Below, piece by piece: positions 39,632 to 51,100 of a stretch of DNA of 64,000 nt. Under the pieces are notes generated by a model. That model did not search any database. It worked only from the letters and a program-made list of their open reading frames with translations, and had not been told where the DNA came from. A program made the position numbers and the translations under genes. The first letter of the stretch is position 1; each line of letters starts with the position of its first letter. The stretch comes from Lingula anatina (taxonomy: Eukaryota; Brachiopoda; Lingulata; Lingulida; Lingulidae): the NCBI RefSeq assembly GCF_001039355.2, contig NW_019775470.1:1-64000 (forward strand), in the 5' to 3' direction.

Positions 39632-41487
39632 GGGGCTGTATGCGTGTCCAAGCCCCCCCCCCCCCCCTCTGTGCCCCCCTTCCAATCCAATACTCAATCC
39701 TACTAGCAATTAGTCTCATTGGATGTTTCTTTTTCTTACAGTACCTTGCATTATGTTTCACCTCCGTCTTCTGGTTCACTGGGTCGCCATTCATCAGCAG
39801 GCGTGCATTTGCAGCCATCTTTTCCAAGAAGATCTTGCCTCCTTCTACAGTGAACACTGCATGCTGTGCCATTATGCTGAGGAAAAATACAGCATTTTCT
39901 TAATAAATAATATACAGTGTATATTTATTTTTTTTACCTAAAGATATTTTGAAGTAGCAACATGCAGGCACCAGTACAAACTCAATTACTGGTATGTGTA
40001 TAATTTTTGTATTTAATAAATCAATCACCATTTTTGGCCTTAATTATTGTACCAAGTACTCAATAATTGCAACAGTCCGTTTTCCCTCATCCAGAAATGG
40101 ACCAAAATGTTTTCTAATAACCTACTTCAGTAGTATATATTTCACAAGTAAAAAATGTGAGACAATTTCAACAAGTATACATAGTTAAGTGCTATCAGTG
40201 CTACAATTTTTCTTAAAGGAAAAAAACAAAAAGAAAAAAAGGGTGGATATTTTCAACTATCAACATGGCCACCAACCTTGGACCAGCCAGCACAATGTCA
40301 GACTGTTCTCCTTTCTTGTTGCCGACAGTCTTGGTGTCCCCGTCAATAAAGTAGACAATTTTCCCTGTCAGCTGGGGGTCAAAGTTTAAGTTGGAGAGAT
40401 GTGGCACAGTCTGTTTCTTGGCTTGGGTGTCTGACAGTGATGATGCCTAAGATTTTAAAAAGTTTGAATTGTATTCATATGCACAATATGACATTACAAT
40501 GCAGTTATGTAGATTGCATTTGCAATTCACTACATATCTTAAACAATCATTCATTTCTATATAAATACCCAAAAAAAAACTCACTTCCAAATTTAAATAC
40601 TAGTAGAGACACTCAAAAATAAATCAACAAACAATTTAACTATATTCATATGCACACATTAAGTTAACAAACACTGACCTTGCTATCCTCCTGAGATTCT
40701 CTCAGTTTGTCTTCATAGGCCTTCTTCATCTCTTCCATCTGTTTGGCATTTTCCTCTAACTCTGCCTTGTACTCCTCCTCTAGCTGCTTCTTCAGGGCAG
40801 CAATTTCTGAAAAAAAAGTAAAAAGAAGAATCAGTTACAATAACTAACAGTGAAAAGCTGACATTAAGTATGCTGTAAAATGTACATGTAAATTTACAAA
40901 CCAAAAAGTACCTTTGCCCCTTAAACTAAGGTTTATTATTTTGTTATAGGCAAGTAGAAAAAATTATAATTGGATTAAGAACTTTTTAAATCTTTTGACT
41001 GAATGACTGACAATAGCTTGATATGTGTCACATCTTATGGTATAACATGAGAATTATTTCCTCCGAGAGGGTTGCGCTTTTAGATGTAAATTGATCCTCA
41101 CCCTCCTCTGACATTCCCTCTGAAGCCTGAATCTCATCATCGCCATCGCCCCGAGGCACCTGAATATTTCCTCCCTCCATCATCTTCTTCAACCTCTCAT
41201 TCTCCTCCTGAAGCTCTCGGATCAGTTTCTCTGTGGGGTCCTCATTCACTGTGGCCTTGGTCTTGATCTGCTTGGCTCTGTCAGCTGGAGAAGAATGCAC
41301 ACTCTGTCACATCTAACACAATGAATTAGGTTGCATCTAGCACAATGGATCTGAGTCACATTTAACACATTTAATCTAACAGAATGCAAAATTTTGCATG
41401 ACCTTCATTTTGGCTTTAGACCAGCTCAAGCAAATCACAGCACAATATATGCTTAACGGGTAAGCATATTGATAGTGGTAGAGAATG

Positions 41488-41542
<55 letters not shown>

Positions 41543-42741
41543 CCAACACCTAGCTGACTCACCATATCTCAGTGTGCTCAGGGTTTCATCATAGTTGATG
41601 TCAGCTGGACTCAGAGCAGCTATCTGCAAAAATACGATGGATCATCTTTTAAAGATATGCAAAAAATGTGAAAATACTGGTTTGTTTTTATATACATGTA
41701 TATAAACCAGCAAAATTCCCTCAATGTTCCAAATTACTATCAACTAAACTGTGACTGTATGTATATCACTTAGACAGCTAGTATTTGGCAGCATGTTGGT
41801 TGTGATCACTATAGAGTTGATGTAAAAACCCACCATAATTGTCTTGCTGTTTCCACCCAAGGCATTCTTCAGCAGCATAGTTAACACTGAGTTACGGTAT
41901 GGTACTAAAAATGAAAAAAAAAAAAAGAATAAATATTTTAGTCTCATGATAAGCTTAGCAACTGCAAAGCAGAACAACCCTCAGAATTACTTCAAATATG
42001 TTTTGCATGAGAAAATACCATAGTTCGAAACAGAATGGTTAAAATTAATCTTGCAAAAAACTTCTTCCCACTTACTTTTCACCATAAACTGGGATGTGCC
42101 AGTAAACATGTGTATGTCTTATCATAAAGATATCACCGGTATCTAAAGATTACTAAAATCATTTGTGAATTCTTGCACAACATGTAAAGAAAAGATACAT
42201 TATTTTAAGGATTAGGGTTAGGGTTATTTTAAGAAATATTGTACAATGTTACAAGAAATATGGTGATTAATTAAATCTAAAAAAAAAAACTTACTTGTTA
42301 ATTGAACAAGTGATCATATTTACCTCTGGTATTTTTCCCTGATGATTTCTCAGCCAGTGCAGAGATGACGTTACCAAGAGAAGACAACGACTGGTTGATA
42401 GCAGCGCCCTCTTTCAGTCTGTCGCCTGTGGCACCTGTGCTGTCAGCACGCTCACTGAATTGCAATAAAAACCATTATCATCTATTGAAGCAAAGTACTG
42501 GGAGGATTTTCAACATTGTATTGAAATGCTTGGGGTGAAATCGGAATTAATACCCCCAACAGTTGTCCATTTAGACACCTATAGATTGTTATAGAAATTT
42601 TTAAGTAAATTGAAAATACTTTGAAAAAATCATCATAAAAACTGTTTTAACATGAATGTATGAAAAGTGATGAAAATTAATAAACACACCTGTAGAAAAG
42701 TAACTAACTTAGGTAATTACTTCCAGTATGTATTTTTTTTT

Positions 42742-42772
<31 letters not shown>

Positions 42773-43668
42773 CGTACCTACTGTAGCAGTTTAAATATCA
42801 TTAAAATTCTAAATATTCTACACTTTGTGTTCTGACGAAGGTGAGCATCAGAGTTGAGAAAGTGACAAGAAATACCTCAATGAAGCAAGTATGCATGCAC
42901 ATGAACACACTCAATCAATAAAGGGAAAATAACTAATATAAAAGATATTTATACACTCAGTGGGATCGTCGTGACCTACCTTCCAGCCAGATCTACCAGG
43001 TTGACAATCCCAGTCTTAGCCGTCTCTTCTCCAGCAGCATTCTTGAATTTCTGTATCAGTGTGATTCCAACGATGGTGTGAGCACGACTGAAATTATATA
43101 TGCATAGATTGAGAGATGTCCTATCCTAACATAAATTCTTCTTTTTCGTTGTTATTATCCATCAAGCAGAATTTTACCACTTCACCATTTACCATGCACT
43201 CAAAAGATTACATCAGCACGGCTAAAATTGTTTTATATAATCCATTGTATTTTGCTTGATTATTCTCTATTTAATTCAAAACTTCTCTTTATTCAAAACA
43301 AATATTCATCTAACCCTTTAAAATAAGCTAGACAAAGCACCAGGAGTAACTTCTCATAATATTTATTTATTTAATTATTTATTTTTATTTTTATTATTTT
43401 TTTTTTTTACCTGCTAGTAGCATTCATATTGGTGGCGGCCACAGTTCTGTTAGTCGTGCCTTCCTCCATTTTCTTCTCAATGTCATTATAACTACTCACC
43501 AAGGCGCTCGTAAGGCCTTGAGCTAGAAGCAAACAGATAATTCCTTGATTAGTGGAGTGTCTGGCAACAATGCCCGAACCAAGTACTTAGAGTTGATATT
43601 TGCGGCAAGTCAAGCCTTACACACCGCAAAAAATAATAAATAAAATAATAATAATAATAATAATAATA

Positions 43669-43718
<50 letters not shown>

Positions 43719-46299
43719 GCATAAAACCTCTTACGATGATGCAACCTGTTAAAGTATTTCTAACCAGCGGAAAACATTTTCTCCAAACACTGCATAACAG
43801 AAGCAAAATATTTAAGATTTTATTCTAACTGTAACCCCAACATTTTAAATGACCTACCATAAAATCCTTTCTTAGGGTGCTGCCTGACCTTCAGGCCGCC
43901 TTTACCGCCAGACCCTGGGTTCAGCAGGTCTCTAACAATTTCATTGTATATCTCCAACATACTGAAGTTCACCTGGAAATAAACACACAGATTTTAACTT
44001 AAGACCAGAGAATATCGGTTTCTTACACCCCATTTCCATAGATTCTTAAATCGATCTATCCCTGTGGGGAGTCTCACTAGACTACTGTCAGCTTGGCCGG
44101 CTTAAGCGTCTGTCCCGCCTACTAAAAGCTGTAAGGGGGTAATTAACTATGGTGCCCGCTCGGCTGACTGCAATTTAGCGTGAACCCCCAGGGAGTTAGG
44201 TTGATCTAAAACTTAATCCTTAGATCGATCTAAATCTCTGGGAAAGCACCCTTATTGATCAACAACTCTGTAACCAGGGCTATAGATATGAAGTATACTT
44301 GGGTTGTTGTTGAGTATGTTGACTTTCGGATTTAAAACCAGGTGTCAAAATTTGACAAATTGTTTCGGTACTTATTCTAAAAGTAAATTGGGTAATCAGA
44401 GAGAATACGTATATCATCATGTACATGTGTATACTCAACACAAATGTTCCCTCGACATTGGCGATATGTTTTTTTTTTTTTTTTTTTTTCGGAATCTGCC
44501 GACTCTTTTTACAATGTTATCGTTGTCCAAATTTATATATTTGCACAATTAAAGAACAATATGATAATTTAATAGTGAAAATATGGTGCGATTTAACCAT
44601 CGATTATCTTTTTCAAATTATTCTTAGCCTACCTCAAACTGTGTGGAAGATCCGTTATTCTTCTCCGCGTCTACTCTGTTGAAGACTTCCTCACAAAACT
44701 GGGGCACAATACCTGGAGGGGGTAAGAAAACCATCATATGTGACGCATTTTATGTTATTGGTAATGGAGAAAATAGCATTCAGTTCCCTGTATGTAATCG
44801 TGATTACATGAAAATTCAGTGTGCAAGATTTTGGAGTGAAAATGAATTAAATCGACAACGTTTTCTAGGGATCATAAACGATAAGTATTTTTATCTGAAA
44901 AATCTAAAGAAAATGCTATACATGTACACATAAAATAGCGATAGGTTCATTGGGAATGAGTAAAATGGACCCCCTTCCCACAAACACACACATACACACA
45001 CACATCCAATATAACTGGGTAATGAAAGAGTGGTTTAAAATCCCCTAGCGCGCGGTCACTCACCTCTGTTGACCCCGTATCCCACCACTGACCAGCTCTT
45101 GCCGGACCCTGTCTGTCCATATGCGAAGAGGGTGGAGTTAAAGCCGTCCCAGGCGTTGGTCAGTACTCCCATACCAAGGTCCTGAAACACGGTTTTCTGG
45201 AAGAGAAATGGAGACGGCCATTAAAGGTTGTGATCTCATCAATATGTTTGAAATTATGCATTTAAAAATCTTTATCCTCAGCATCTCTATACTTCACGCA
45301 TTTAAAACAAAAACACAAGGCGTAAGGATAATCATATTCTTGCAATACTTAATTTTTATCACATGTCTTTCTATACAATTTAAATATATTCAAATTCAAA
45401 AATTAGGATCCATTTTAATTAAAATTCAAATAAAAAAAATATTGAATATCAAAATGACTTTAAAAAAATCAAACCTAACCTGGTCAGCGAATTTTTTCCC
45501 ATTGGGGTGACCGGGATCAGGTGCGATGTAGCCGTCGCCCTCCAGCTTAGAGCCGTCGTGGGACCAGTAACTGTAGTCGAAGGTGAACGACTTGGCCTCC
45601 TCGCTAGGTGCCGAGGGGTCCTTGATGTACGTCGTCGGTCCCTTCATGTCGATAATTAGCGTGGCGTTGCGGGCCTTCTCACGACTGTTGTGAGACTGGT
45701 TAAGGAGTCAGTAACTAGCACAGGGTATGTGACTGGATGTTTTAGAGATAGCCTTGCCCATATATGCTAGACTGATATATTATGCGCCATAAACTGGGTG
45801 TATAGATCAAGCTTGGTAAATGATCTGCGCGCATATCCATTAGTATAGCCGTCTATATAACTGTTATGATCATTTATAAATGTATCTATTAATTTGTGCT
45901 CTGTTATAGTTACTTGTGCTGTCATTGAATGTATCCTGTATGTGTAGGTGTTTTTCAATACCGTATTACTTAGGGGCCGAACATTTTATCATTTTCACAA
46001 GTCTACAAACCATACGCTGGGAGGGGGGATTGTCCTCTGTAAGCTTATGAAACATGATAATTAACATTGGTGACCCAAGTTGATGTCAATGGTCATCCTT
46101 TATAGCCTTTCATCTTGTAAAAAATATAATTGTACTCCTTGTGCTCACCTTGTACATGTATATTTGAATTGATAGGACTGGGGAAAGTTAACTCTTTGTA
46201 AACTTGTGAAAATGTTGATAAAAATGTGTATGTGCGAAAAAAATTTAAAATATATGTATAGAAAGTAAATGACAGTAAAATTAAGATAGCGGGCCGAAA

Positions 46300-46336
<37 letters not shown>

Positions 46337-47341
46337 AGCGAGAGAGAGAGAGAGAGAGAGAGAAATTAGGCCTTCTAGGAGTGTGTGCAAGACGCAAGCA
46401 TGGCGAAATGCGTGCAGAATTGAAAGGAATCCATACCCGCGTAATTATAATCAGCAACTGTCACAGATGCAGTGATGACGCGTAAGCCCTATAATTAACC
46501 TGCCATGTATCAGTAAACCATCGCAAGCCAAGCAGTTAACACCTTTACACTATATGTCAACATTTACCAGCACAGTCTAGAGGTCTCTGCCTATCACCCC
46601 ATTTCCATAGATTAGATCGACCTACTTAAGATCGACCTAACTCCCTGGGGATTCACGCTAAATAGCTGTCAGCCGGGCGGACACGAAAGTTAATTACCCC
46701 CTTCCAGCTTGTAGTAGGCGGGACGGACATTTAAGTCGGATTATCTGAAAGTAATCTAGTGAGACTCCCCGCGGGGATAGATCGATCTAAAATCTATGGG
46801 AATAGAGCTTATGATTAATAAGCACACCCCAAGAAAATATTTAGCCACAAACACAAACACCATCCGCCACACTGGAGGATGCAGAAGTGCCTATCTTTTA
46901 CTTTGGATTAAATTGTGTCCAGTATATATAGATTTAATCTTGATCTGTCGCATCGTTGTATACGTGTATAACCGTGTGCTTACTACATTTGTCACATAAA
47001 AAAAGGTATTACATCCTCCCAATAAACTGAGTTCTACCAGTATTATAGGCCCCTAAACTGCAGCAGGTTCATGCAGTGGAAAGCACTACTCGGGTAGAGA
47101 CCCATTATGTACGTAAGGGATTTCTACTGAACAGATTCAAACTACACTCTACAGGAACTATGGATTACTACAGGTATCATTTAGCAACACCATACAAAGT
47201 GTGTAATTAACTGCGAGTTTAAAAAATCTTCACTAGCAGGGCTATTGGTGCATGTGCACATACTGTACATTAAAGATCGTGTGATAACAAGGATATAAAT
47301 GGTCGCAAGCGTACCGCCACCTTGACACTCTCCTCTGCCAT
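31017..47341 (-). CDS. KIF28: Kinesin-3 family motor, KIF28/KLP-6 type
   Basis: Twenty-five exons: 47341-47289, 45684-45480, 45196-45064, 44712-44633, 43972-43858, 43522-43411, 43087-42980, 42454-42324, 41904-41834, 41623-41563, 41284-41102, 40806-40679, 40446-40277, 39876-39745, 38861-38707, 37153-37005, 34724-34590, 34381-34298, 34005-33943, 33377-33231, 32909-32784, 32382-32230, 31905-31825, 31624-31483, 31057-31017; 985 aa, close to family length. The motor domain has [11 protein letters not shown]-loop GQTGSGKS, switch I SSRAHT and switch II VDLAGSER. A coiled coil ([24 protein letters not shown]), an FHA domain (about residues 480-580) and C2-like segments ([13 protein letters not shown]) follow. 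It is expected to walk to microtubule plus ends; relatives act in cilia (nematode KLP-6) and mitochondrial shape (rat). It ends SGACTIL, a possible CaaX box. The exon 1/2 junction is uncertain; the rest is firm. Confidence 0.93.
32669..32719. repeat. (AT)n microsatellite in a kinesin intron
   Basis: About 25 AT units close to the exon at 32784-32909. Reading frames across it (YIYIYI) are artefacts. Confidence 0.9.
34902..34956. repeat. (AT)n microsatellite at a transposon border
   Basis: About 27 AT units ending exactly where a Tc1/mariner-like element begins. A shorter AT run follows its other end at 36620, so the element inserted into an AT tract. Confidence 0.9.
34957..36619 (+). mobile_element. 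Decayed Tc1/mariner-like element in a kinesin intron
   Basis: A 1663-bp element with inverted ends CAGACTTGACATTTAATATG (left) and the complement ending GTCAAGTCTG (right), flanked by TA inside an AT microsatellite. The subterminal TTAATATGGAATATT is shared with the two Tc1 copies at 18752 and 24817, although the outer ends and interior differ. It lies in the intron between kinesin exons 37005-37153 and 34590-34724. Confidence 0.85.
35298..36203 (+). pseudogene. Transposase remnant of the Tc1/mariner-like element
   Basis: Plus-strand fragments only. The last one contains [16 protein letters not shown], matching the conserved SPDLNPIENLW context around the third DDE residue, but with the Glu lost (HIDN). 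Many stops and frame changes; not functional. Confidence 0.7.
36838..36968. repeat. 131-bp hairpin MITE-like inverted repeat
   Basis: Arms of about 36-40 bp beginning AGAATAGGGGACT and ending AGTCCCCTATTCT pair along GTCTGAGGGTCAAAT...ATTTGACCCTCAGAC. It lies in a kinesin intron, 37 bp past the donor of the exon at 37005-37153. No coding content. Confidence 0.85.
37431..37605. repeat. MITE-like repeat of GTCCGAAGGTTCA units
   Basis: Repeated GTCCGAAGGTTCA units in both orientations are enclosed by inverted ends (CGATAGTCC... and ...GGACTATCG). The 175-bp block is in a kinesin intron just upstream of exon 37005-37153. It looks like a non-autonomous inverted-repeat element. Confidence 0.75.
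39390..39440. repeat. (TTTA)n microsatellite
   Basis: About 12 TTTA units in a kinesin intron. Confidence 0.9.
39560..39587. other. Assembly gap (28 N) in homopolymer sequence
   Basis: Runs of G, T and C flank 28 Ns in the kinesin intron between exons 38707-38861 and 39745-39876. No coding sequence is missing: the exons on both sides join in frame. Confidence 0.95.
41489..41537. repeat. (ATT)n microsatellite
   Basis: About 16 ATT units in a kinesin intron, 26 bp from the exon at 41563-41623. Confidence 0.9.
43644..43718. repeat. (AAT)n-(ATT)n palindromic microsatellite
   Basis: AAT units switch to ATT units near 43669, so the block can fold back on itself. Kinesin intron. Confidence 0.85.
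44028..44252. repeat. MITE copy A, about 225 bp, in kinesin intron 4
   Basis: The ends CCCATTTCCATAGATT and the related complement AATCTCTGGGAAAG form inverted repeats. The interior (GGGGAGTCTCACTAGA, GGGGGTAATTAACT, TCCCGCCTACTA) matches the copy at 46595 in the opposite orientation. Confidence 0.85.
46302..46362. repeat. (GT)n(GA)n compound microsatellite
   Basis: About 16 GT units then about 13 GA units in kinesin intron 1. Confidence 0.9.
46595..46810. repeat. MITE copy B, about 216 bp, inverted, in kinesin intron 1
   Basis: Starts CCCCATTTCCATAGATT and ends AATCTATGGGAATAG. It is the same element as 44028-44252, in reverse orientation and nearly full length, so kinesin exons 2-4 lie between two complementary sequences. 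Confidence 0.85.
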
Positions 47342-48148
47342 CTTCGCAGCTGACTCGGTACTAAAATCTAAATGTTATCCTGCAGGTGCGTCCAAATCGG
47401 TCCACTAATTCCTACGTTATTCCCAAAAGTTTCCAACTCAATTACTTCACTGGGCTCCTGCGTCCTCCATGTTGAATCGGTTTACAAGGTGCATGTTGAC
47501 ACGTTGCCAAGACGTTGCTAGGGTTTGTCAATAGATTGAGGTCAGAATAGATGACACGGTCAATAAACCCCTTAGATTGTTATGGTTAGATCAATAACAT
47601 GTTGAAATCAGCTGTGGTTACTGTCTCGCGGTTGTATTGTATAATACTCAAAATAACGTCATATTTCACAATTTCTTTTTGAACTTTTTTCAATTGTTTT
47701 TAGTCTGTATTGCAGGGGTACTCAATCTGTGATTAGGCCTACCTAATTTTCGAGCATGGTGTAAATTTATATTTATTATAAAATATTTTTCTCTTCTTTT
47801 GGAAAGTTGTCGCTGCGTTTTTCTTTGTTAAGTAGAAAACAAAATATTGAAAAATGGATCGTTAACCATTTGGCACATAAGTTGTGCTGGTAACACGCGC
47901 ACCTTCAATTAGCAATTAGTGGCCGGTAAATCTAAATGTATTTAACTTAAATAAAACACTACATGATCTATTTGCTTTAAAATCGGTGTGACGGCTGCGT
48001 TCTTCAGAATAACCAACACTTACTGTGTGTGAATTAATTAATCAATATGCTTCCATTGTTGTATATTTCAAAGCTGTTGACCCCCCCACCCCCCACCCAT
48101 TCTCCCCTTCACGCCCACATTTCGTAATACCTGTCACATGATTGTCAC

Positions 48149-51100
48149 ATGACAGTCAAAATGGAGGACAGGGGAGTCCGACTTGATATAATCAACGACA
48201 ACATCGCAGTTATTCGTCTAGAAAATGGACAAAACAGAATTAATGCAAACTTTATTAAGTCATTCAATCAGGCACTGGATACAATCGAAAGGTTCGTGCA
48301 AGTTAAAATGTATTCTAGTGCAGATATTTTGACGACTAAAGAGAGCTATTCGTCAACATTTGACTTTTAAAAATTATCTAACAAGAATGCAAAGGTTGAG
48401 CATTCCACGCAATGACCCTATATAGCCTAACACGAGAGCCAAAGTCAAAATTAAGCAAAATAGGAATATACATAATCTGTGCCAGTGGTAGGCCTACTCA
48501 GGTAAGCCTACTCAGCCCGAACTTGAGCCAACCGCGTGAACAATAGGCCTACATGTAGGCCTACGTGGGCCCTACATGTGAATATATTAGGATAATTCTC
48601 TACAGTATGTAGACTTTAAATTTTGTAGATGGAATTAATCTTCTACGCGGGCACGAGGTCAAGCATTTGCTTCACTTTTTGTTAGATTAAACCAAGGATG
48701 CGTATGAGTAGGCCTAAATTATAGGCCAACCACAGGGTATCTAGGTAAATAAAAATGTCTCTTACATGTTCTCATGTCTTTATAGTCACCCTATATATGC
48801 ATGCTATGGGGCTTTTATCATACATTTAAGTTTGTATCAAGCACAGGCGTAATCTGTATTTAAAACAGCCCAATGACTGGTAAAATATTTGGTAGGCCCT
48901 AAGTGCCGGCAATCATATTGTCCACAAGTTGGACATAATAACAAATTCGTAATTTTGTCCACGTCCACAATAAATAATTAGGTATAACAATCGCGTGGTA
49001 AGTGTACTGTAAATACTTGCAGGACCTAGATGGCAGCTGCTAGCACACAAATCATTCTAGTCTGGTAAGCACGACGTATCCGTGTCCCTCATTTTCCCCG
49101 TCGATGCCCGTCTGGTCTGTCCCAGCGTTGTAGGACCCTCCTCCCCCGCCGCAAGAGTTGCTGTTATTGTCCCCACTTGCCCCGCCAGAGTAGCCACCCC
49201 CTCCACCCGCTCCTCCGCCATTTCCGTAGGCACCGCCGCCGCCCCCGAACCCACCGTTCGCTGTGTTGTACTGCGCATCCGGCCAGAATTTGGTTCTTCC
49301 TCCTGCACCGCCGTTCACAAACGCCTTTCCGCCCTCGCCCCCTGTCCCGGACCCGCCGTACTTGGCACTGCTCCTCCCGTCGGTTAGAAGACCACCCCCT
49401 CCTCCACCTGAATTGCCGGAGTCGGCTGTCGAAGCACCCTGTCCGTTACGCCCACCTGGCCAAGCTTGCCCTCCAAACCCACGGTTGCCATCGTTACGCG
49501 GCGTGCCGCTGCACACAGCCTGTCTCCGCGTGAGGGATTCCACCCCGCCTCCGCCCCCAGCCACGATTAGCGGGTCGTTGTCAGCATATGTGACGAACGT
49601 CCCACCGCCGCCACCAGTGGAAGATTTGCTGTGACGTCCTCCCATCTGACCGACCAGGATTTTAAGTTGACGACCTGAAATGCAGGAAAAATGTTTGTAA
49701 TTTTTGTTACATTTTTAAAAAATATCTGTCAGATAAATATAATTCCAAAAAAGACGCGCTCACACACGCACGCACGCATGCATACATGCACACAGACACT
49801 CATAGTGACACACACACAGGCACAAACAATTACATATAAGTGATTATAGTGAATGCAGTTAATTTCAGTATTTCTGTCATTAAAAAAAGAGTGGTAGTCG
49901 CACCTATATTTCAACTTGTTTTACATACAGTGTACCGGTGCGTACATAACAATACCAAAATACCCCTTCGTGAGTTATGTTAATATTATAAATAAGAAAT
50001 TAAAACTACATTTTTATGTCCTTTTATCTCCTAGTATATGCTATGTCTAATGTCCCATACTGTGTTTGCGATACGTTTAATTTACCTGCATCTAAATTGA
50101 ACGTCCCGGCTACAACAGCACCGCGGCTGCGGTAGTTACATCCTCTTGCGTCACAGCCCCCTGCAGCGCCTGGTGGACATATGATGAACAAAAAGTAAAT
50201 TAGAATACATGCCCCAACAGAGAGAGAGAGAGAGAAAGAGAGGGGGGGGGTAGCGATTAAAGGGTGGAAAGATGGTGGTCTTACTAGTGAACACGCACAG
50301 GAATAGGCAGACCAATTATTGTGATTTTTTTTTACTATTATTATTAATGTAGATATATCTTTAAGTACAAAAAAACACTTTATGATAATTCTATCTAAGG
50401 GACATCAATGTACCGGTAAATAACCTGTTTAATTTACAAAATAATGCTAACGAAGTATATAATTTACCAGCGGCACGTATCCTGTAGAGACCTGAGAAAG
50501 GAATGGTGAAGAGCTGTGTCCCGTTCACTAAGGTCACCTTGCCCTGATGGTCCTGGCCGTCGTAATGTTTACCAACTGAAGTCGGTCCTAGTCGTCCCGT
50601 CGCACCGAGATTTGTGAATGTCATATTCCGAAACCCTGAAAACAGATATTTCTTTGTAATTAAATCACCGCATTGGGCAGATTTTTAAGTCCTTTTCCGC
50701 TATGACTGACCTTTCAAACTAGTTAACTGTATATAATATCGTCAGAATCGACTTACCTTTAACAGTGCAATTTTCATAATTGGAAACTAATTCTCTCAGA
50801 GCAGAGACCCCTGCCTCCAGCATTAGTTGGTCGGAAGTGGGCGCTTCTCGCTTAGACAGTCTGCTCCTCATTGCCATGACGTCCCACCAGTGGTAGTTGA
50901 TGCTTTCCGGGCAGTACTTTACAAGTGCCCGCGTGAACTTTGCAATGTACTGAGAGACGACTCGGTGATGCACCTTGCTTGCAAGTACATCTTCCAAATT
51001 TTTATTCGGGTCTTTGGCCAGCTGAGTGGTCTGTGATTCCCCATTTTCAAGACAGCTGAAAAGTAAAGCCACTACTACTAGCAGATACATGTTCGAGTAC

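Noticed and set aside
39500-39903. Reading frames across the N gap
   Set aside because: They consist of homopolymers and Ns. Only the minus-strand FHA exon at 39745-39876 is real.
42208-42228. TTAGGGTTAGGG as telomere sequence
   Set aside because: Only about two and a half units inside a kinesin intron; chance or minor interstitial repeat.
44041-44252. A tRNA or SINE promoter in the MITE
   Set aside because: No A-box/B-box pair and no tail; inverted ends and a second inverted copy show a DNA-type MITE.
47290-47320. Ending kinesin exon 1 at the strong donor GTACGC (47314)
   Set aside because: It would remove the conserved VRLRPF of the motor domain, and no other exon codes for it.
48544-48563. 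Perfect palindrome TAGGCCTACATGTAGGCCTA as an operator-like site
   Set aside because: Parts of it recur throughout nearby noncoding sequence, so it looks like a common repeat word rather than a specific site.
49263-49634. Long plus-strand Pro-rich reading frames opposite the glycine-rich gene (also 55183-55449)
   Set aside because: They are the complement of GGC/GGT-rich codons, have no splice partners or domains, and the minus frame has signal peptide, conserved introns and family match.
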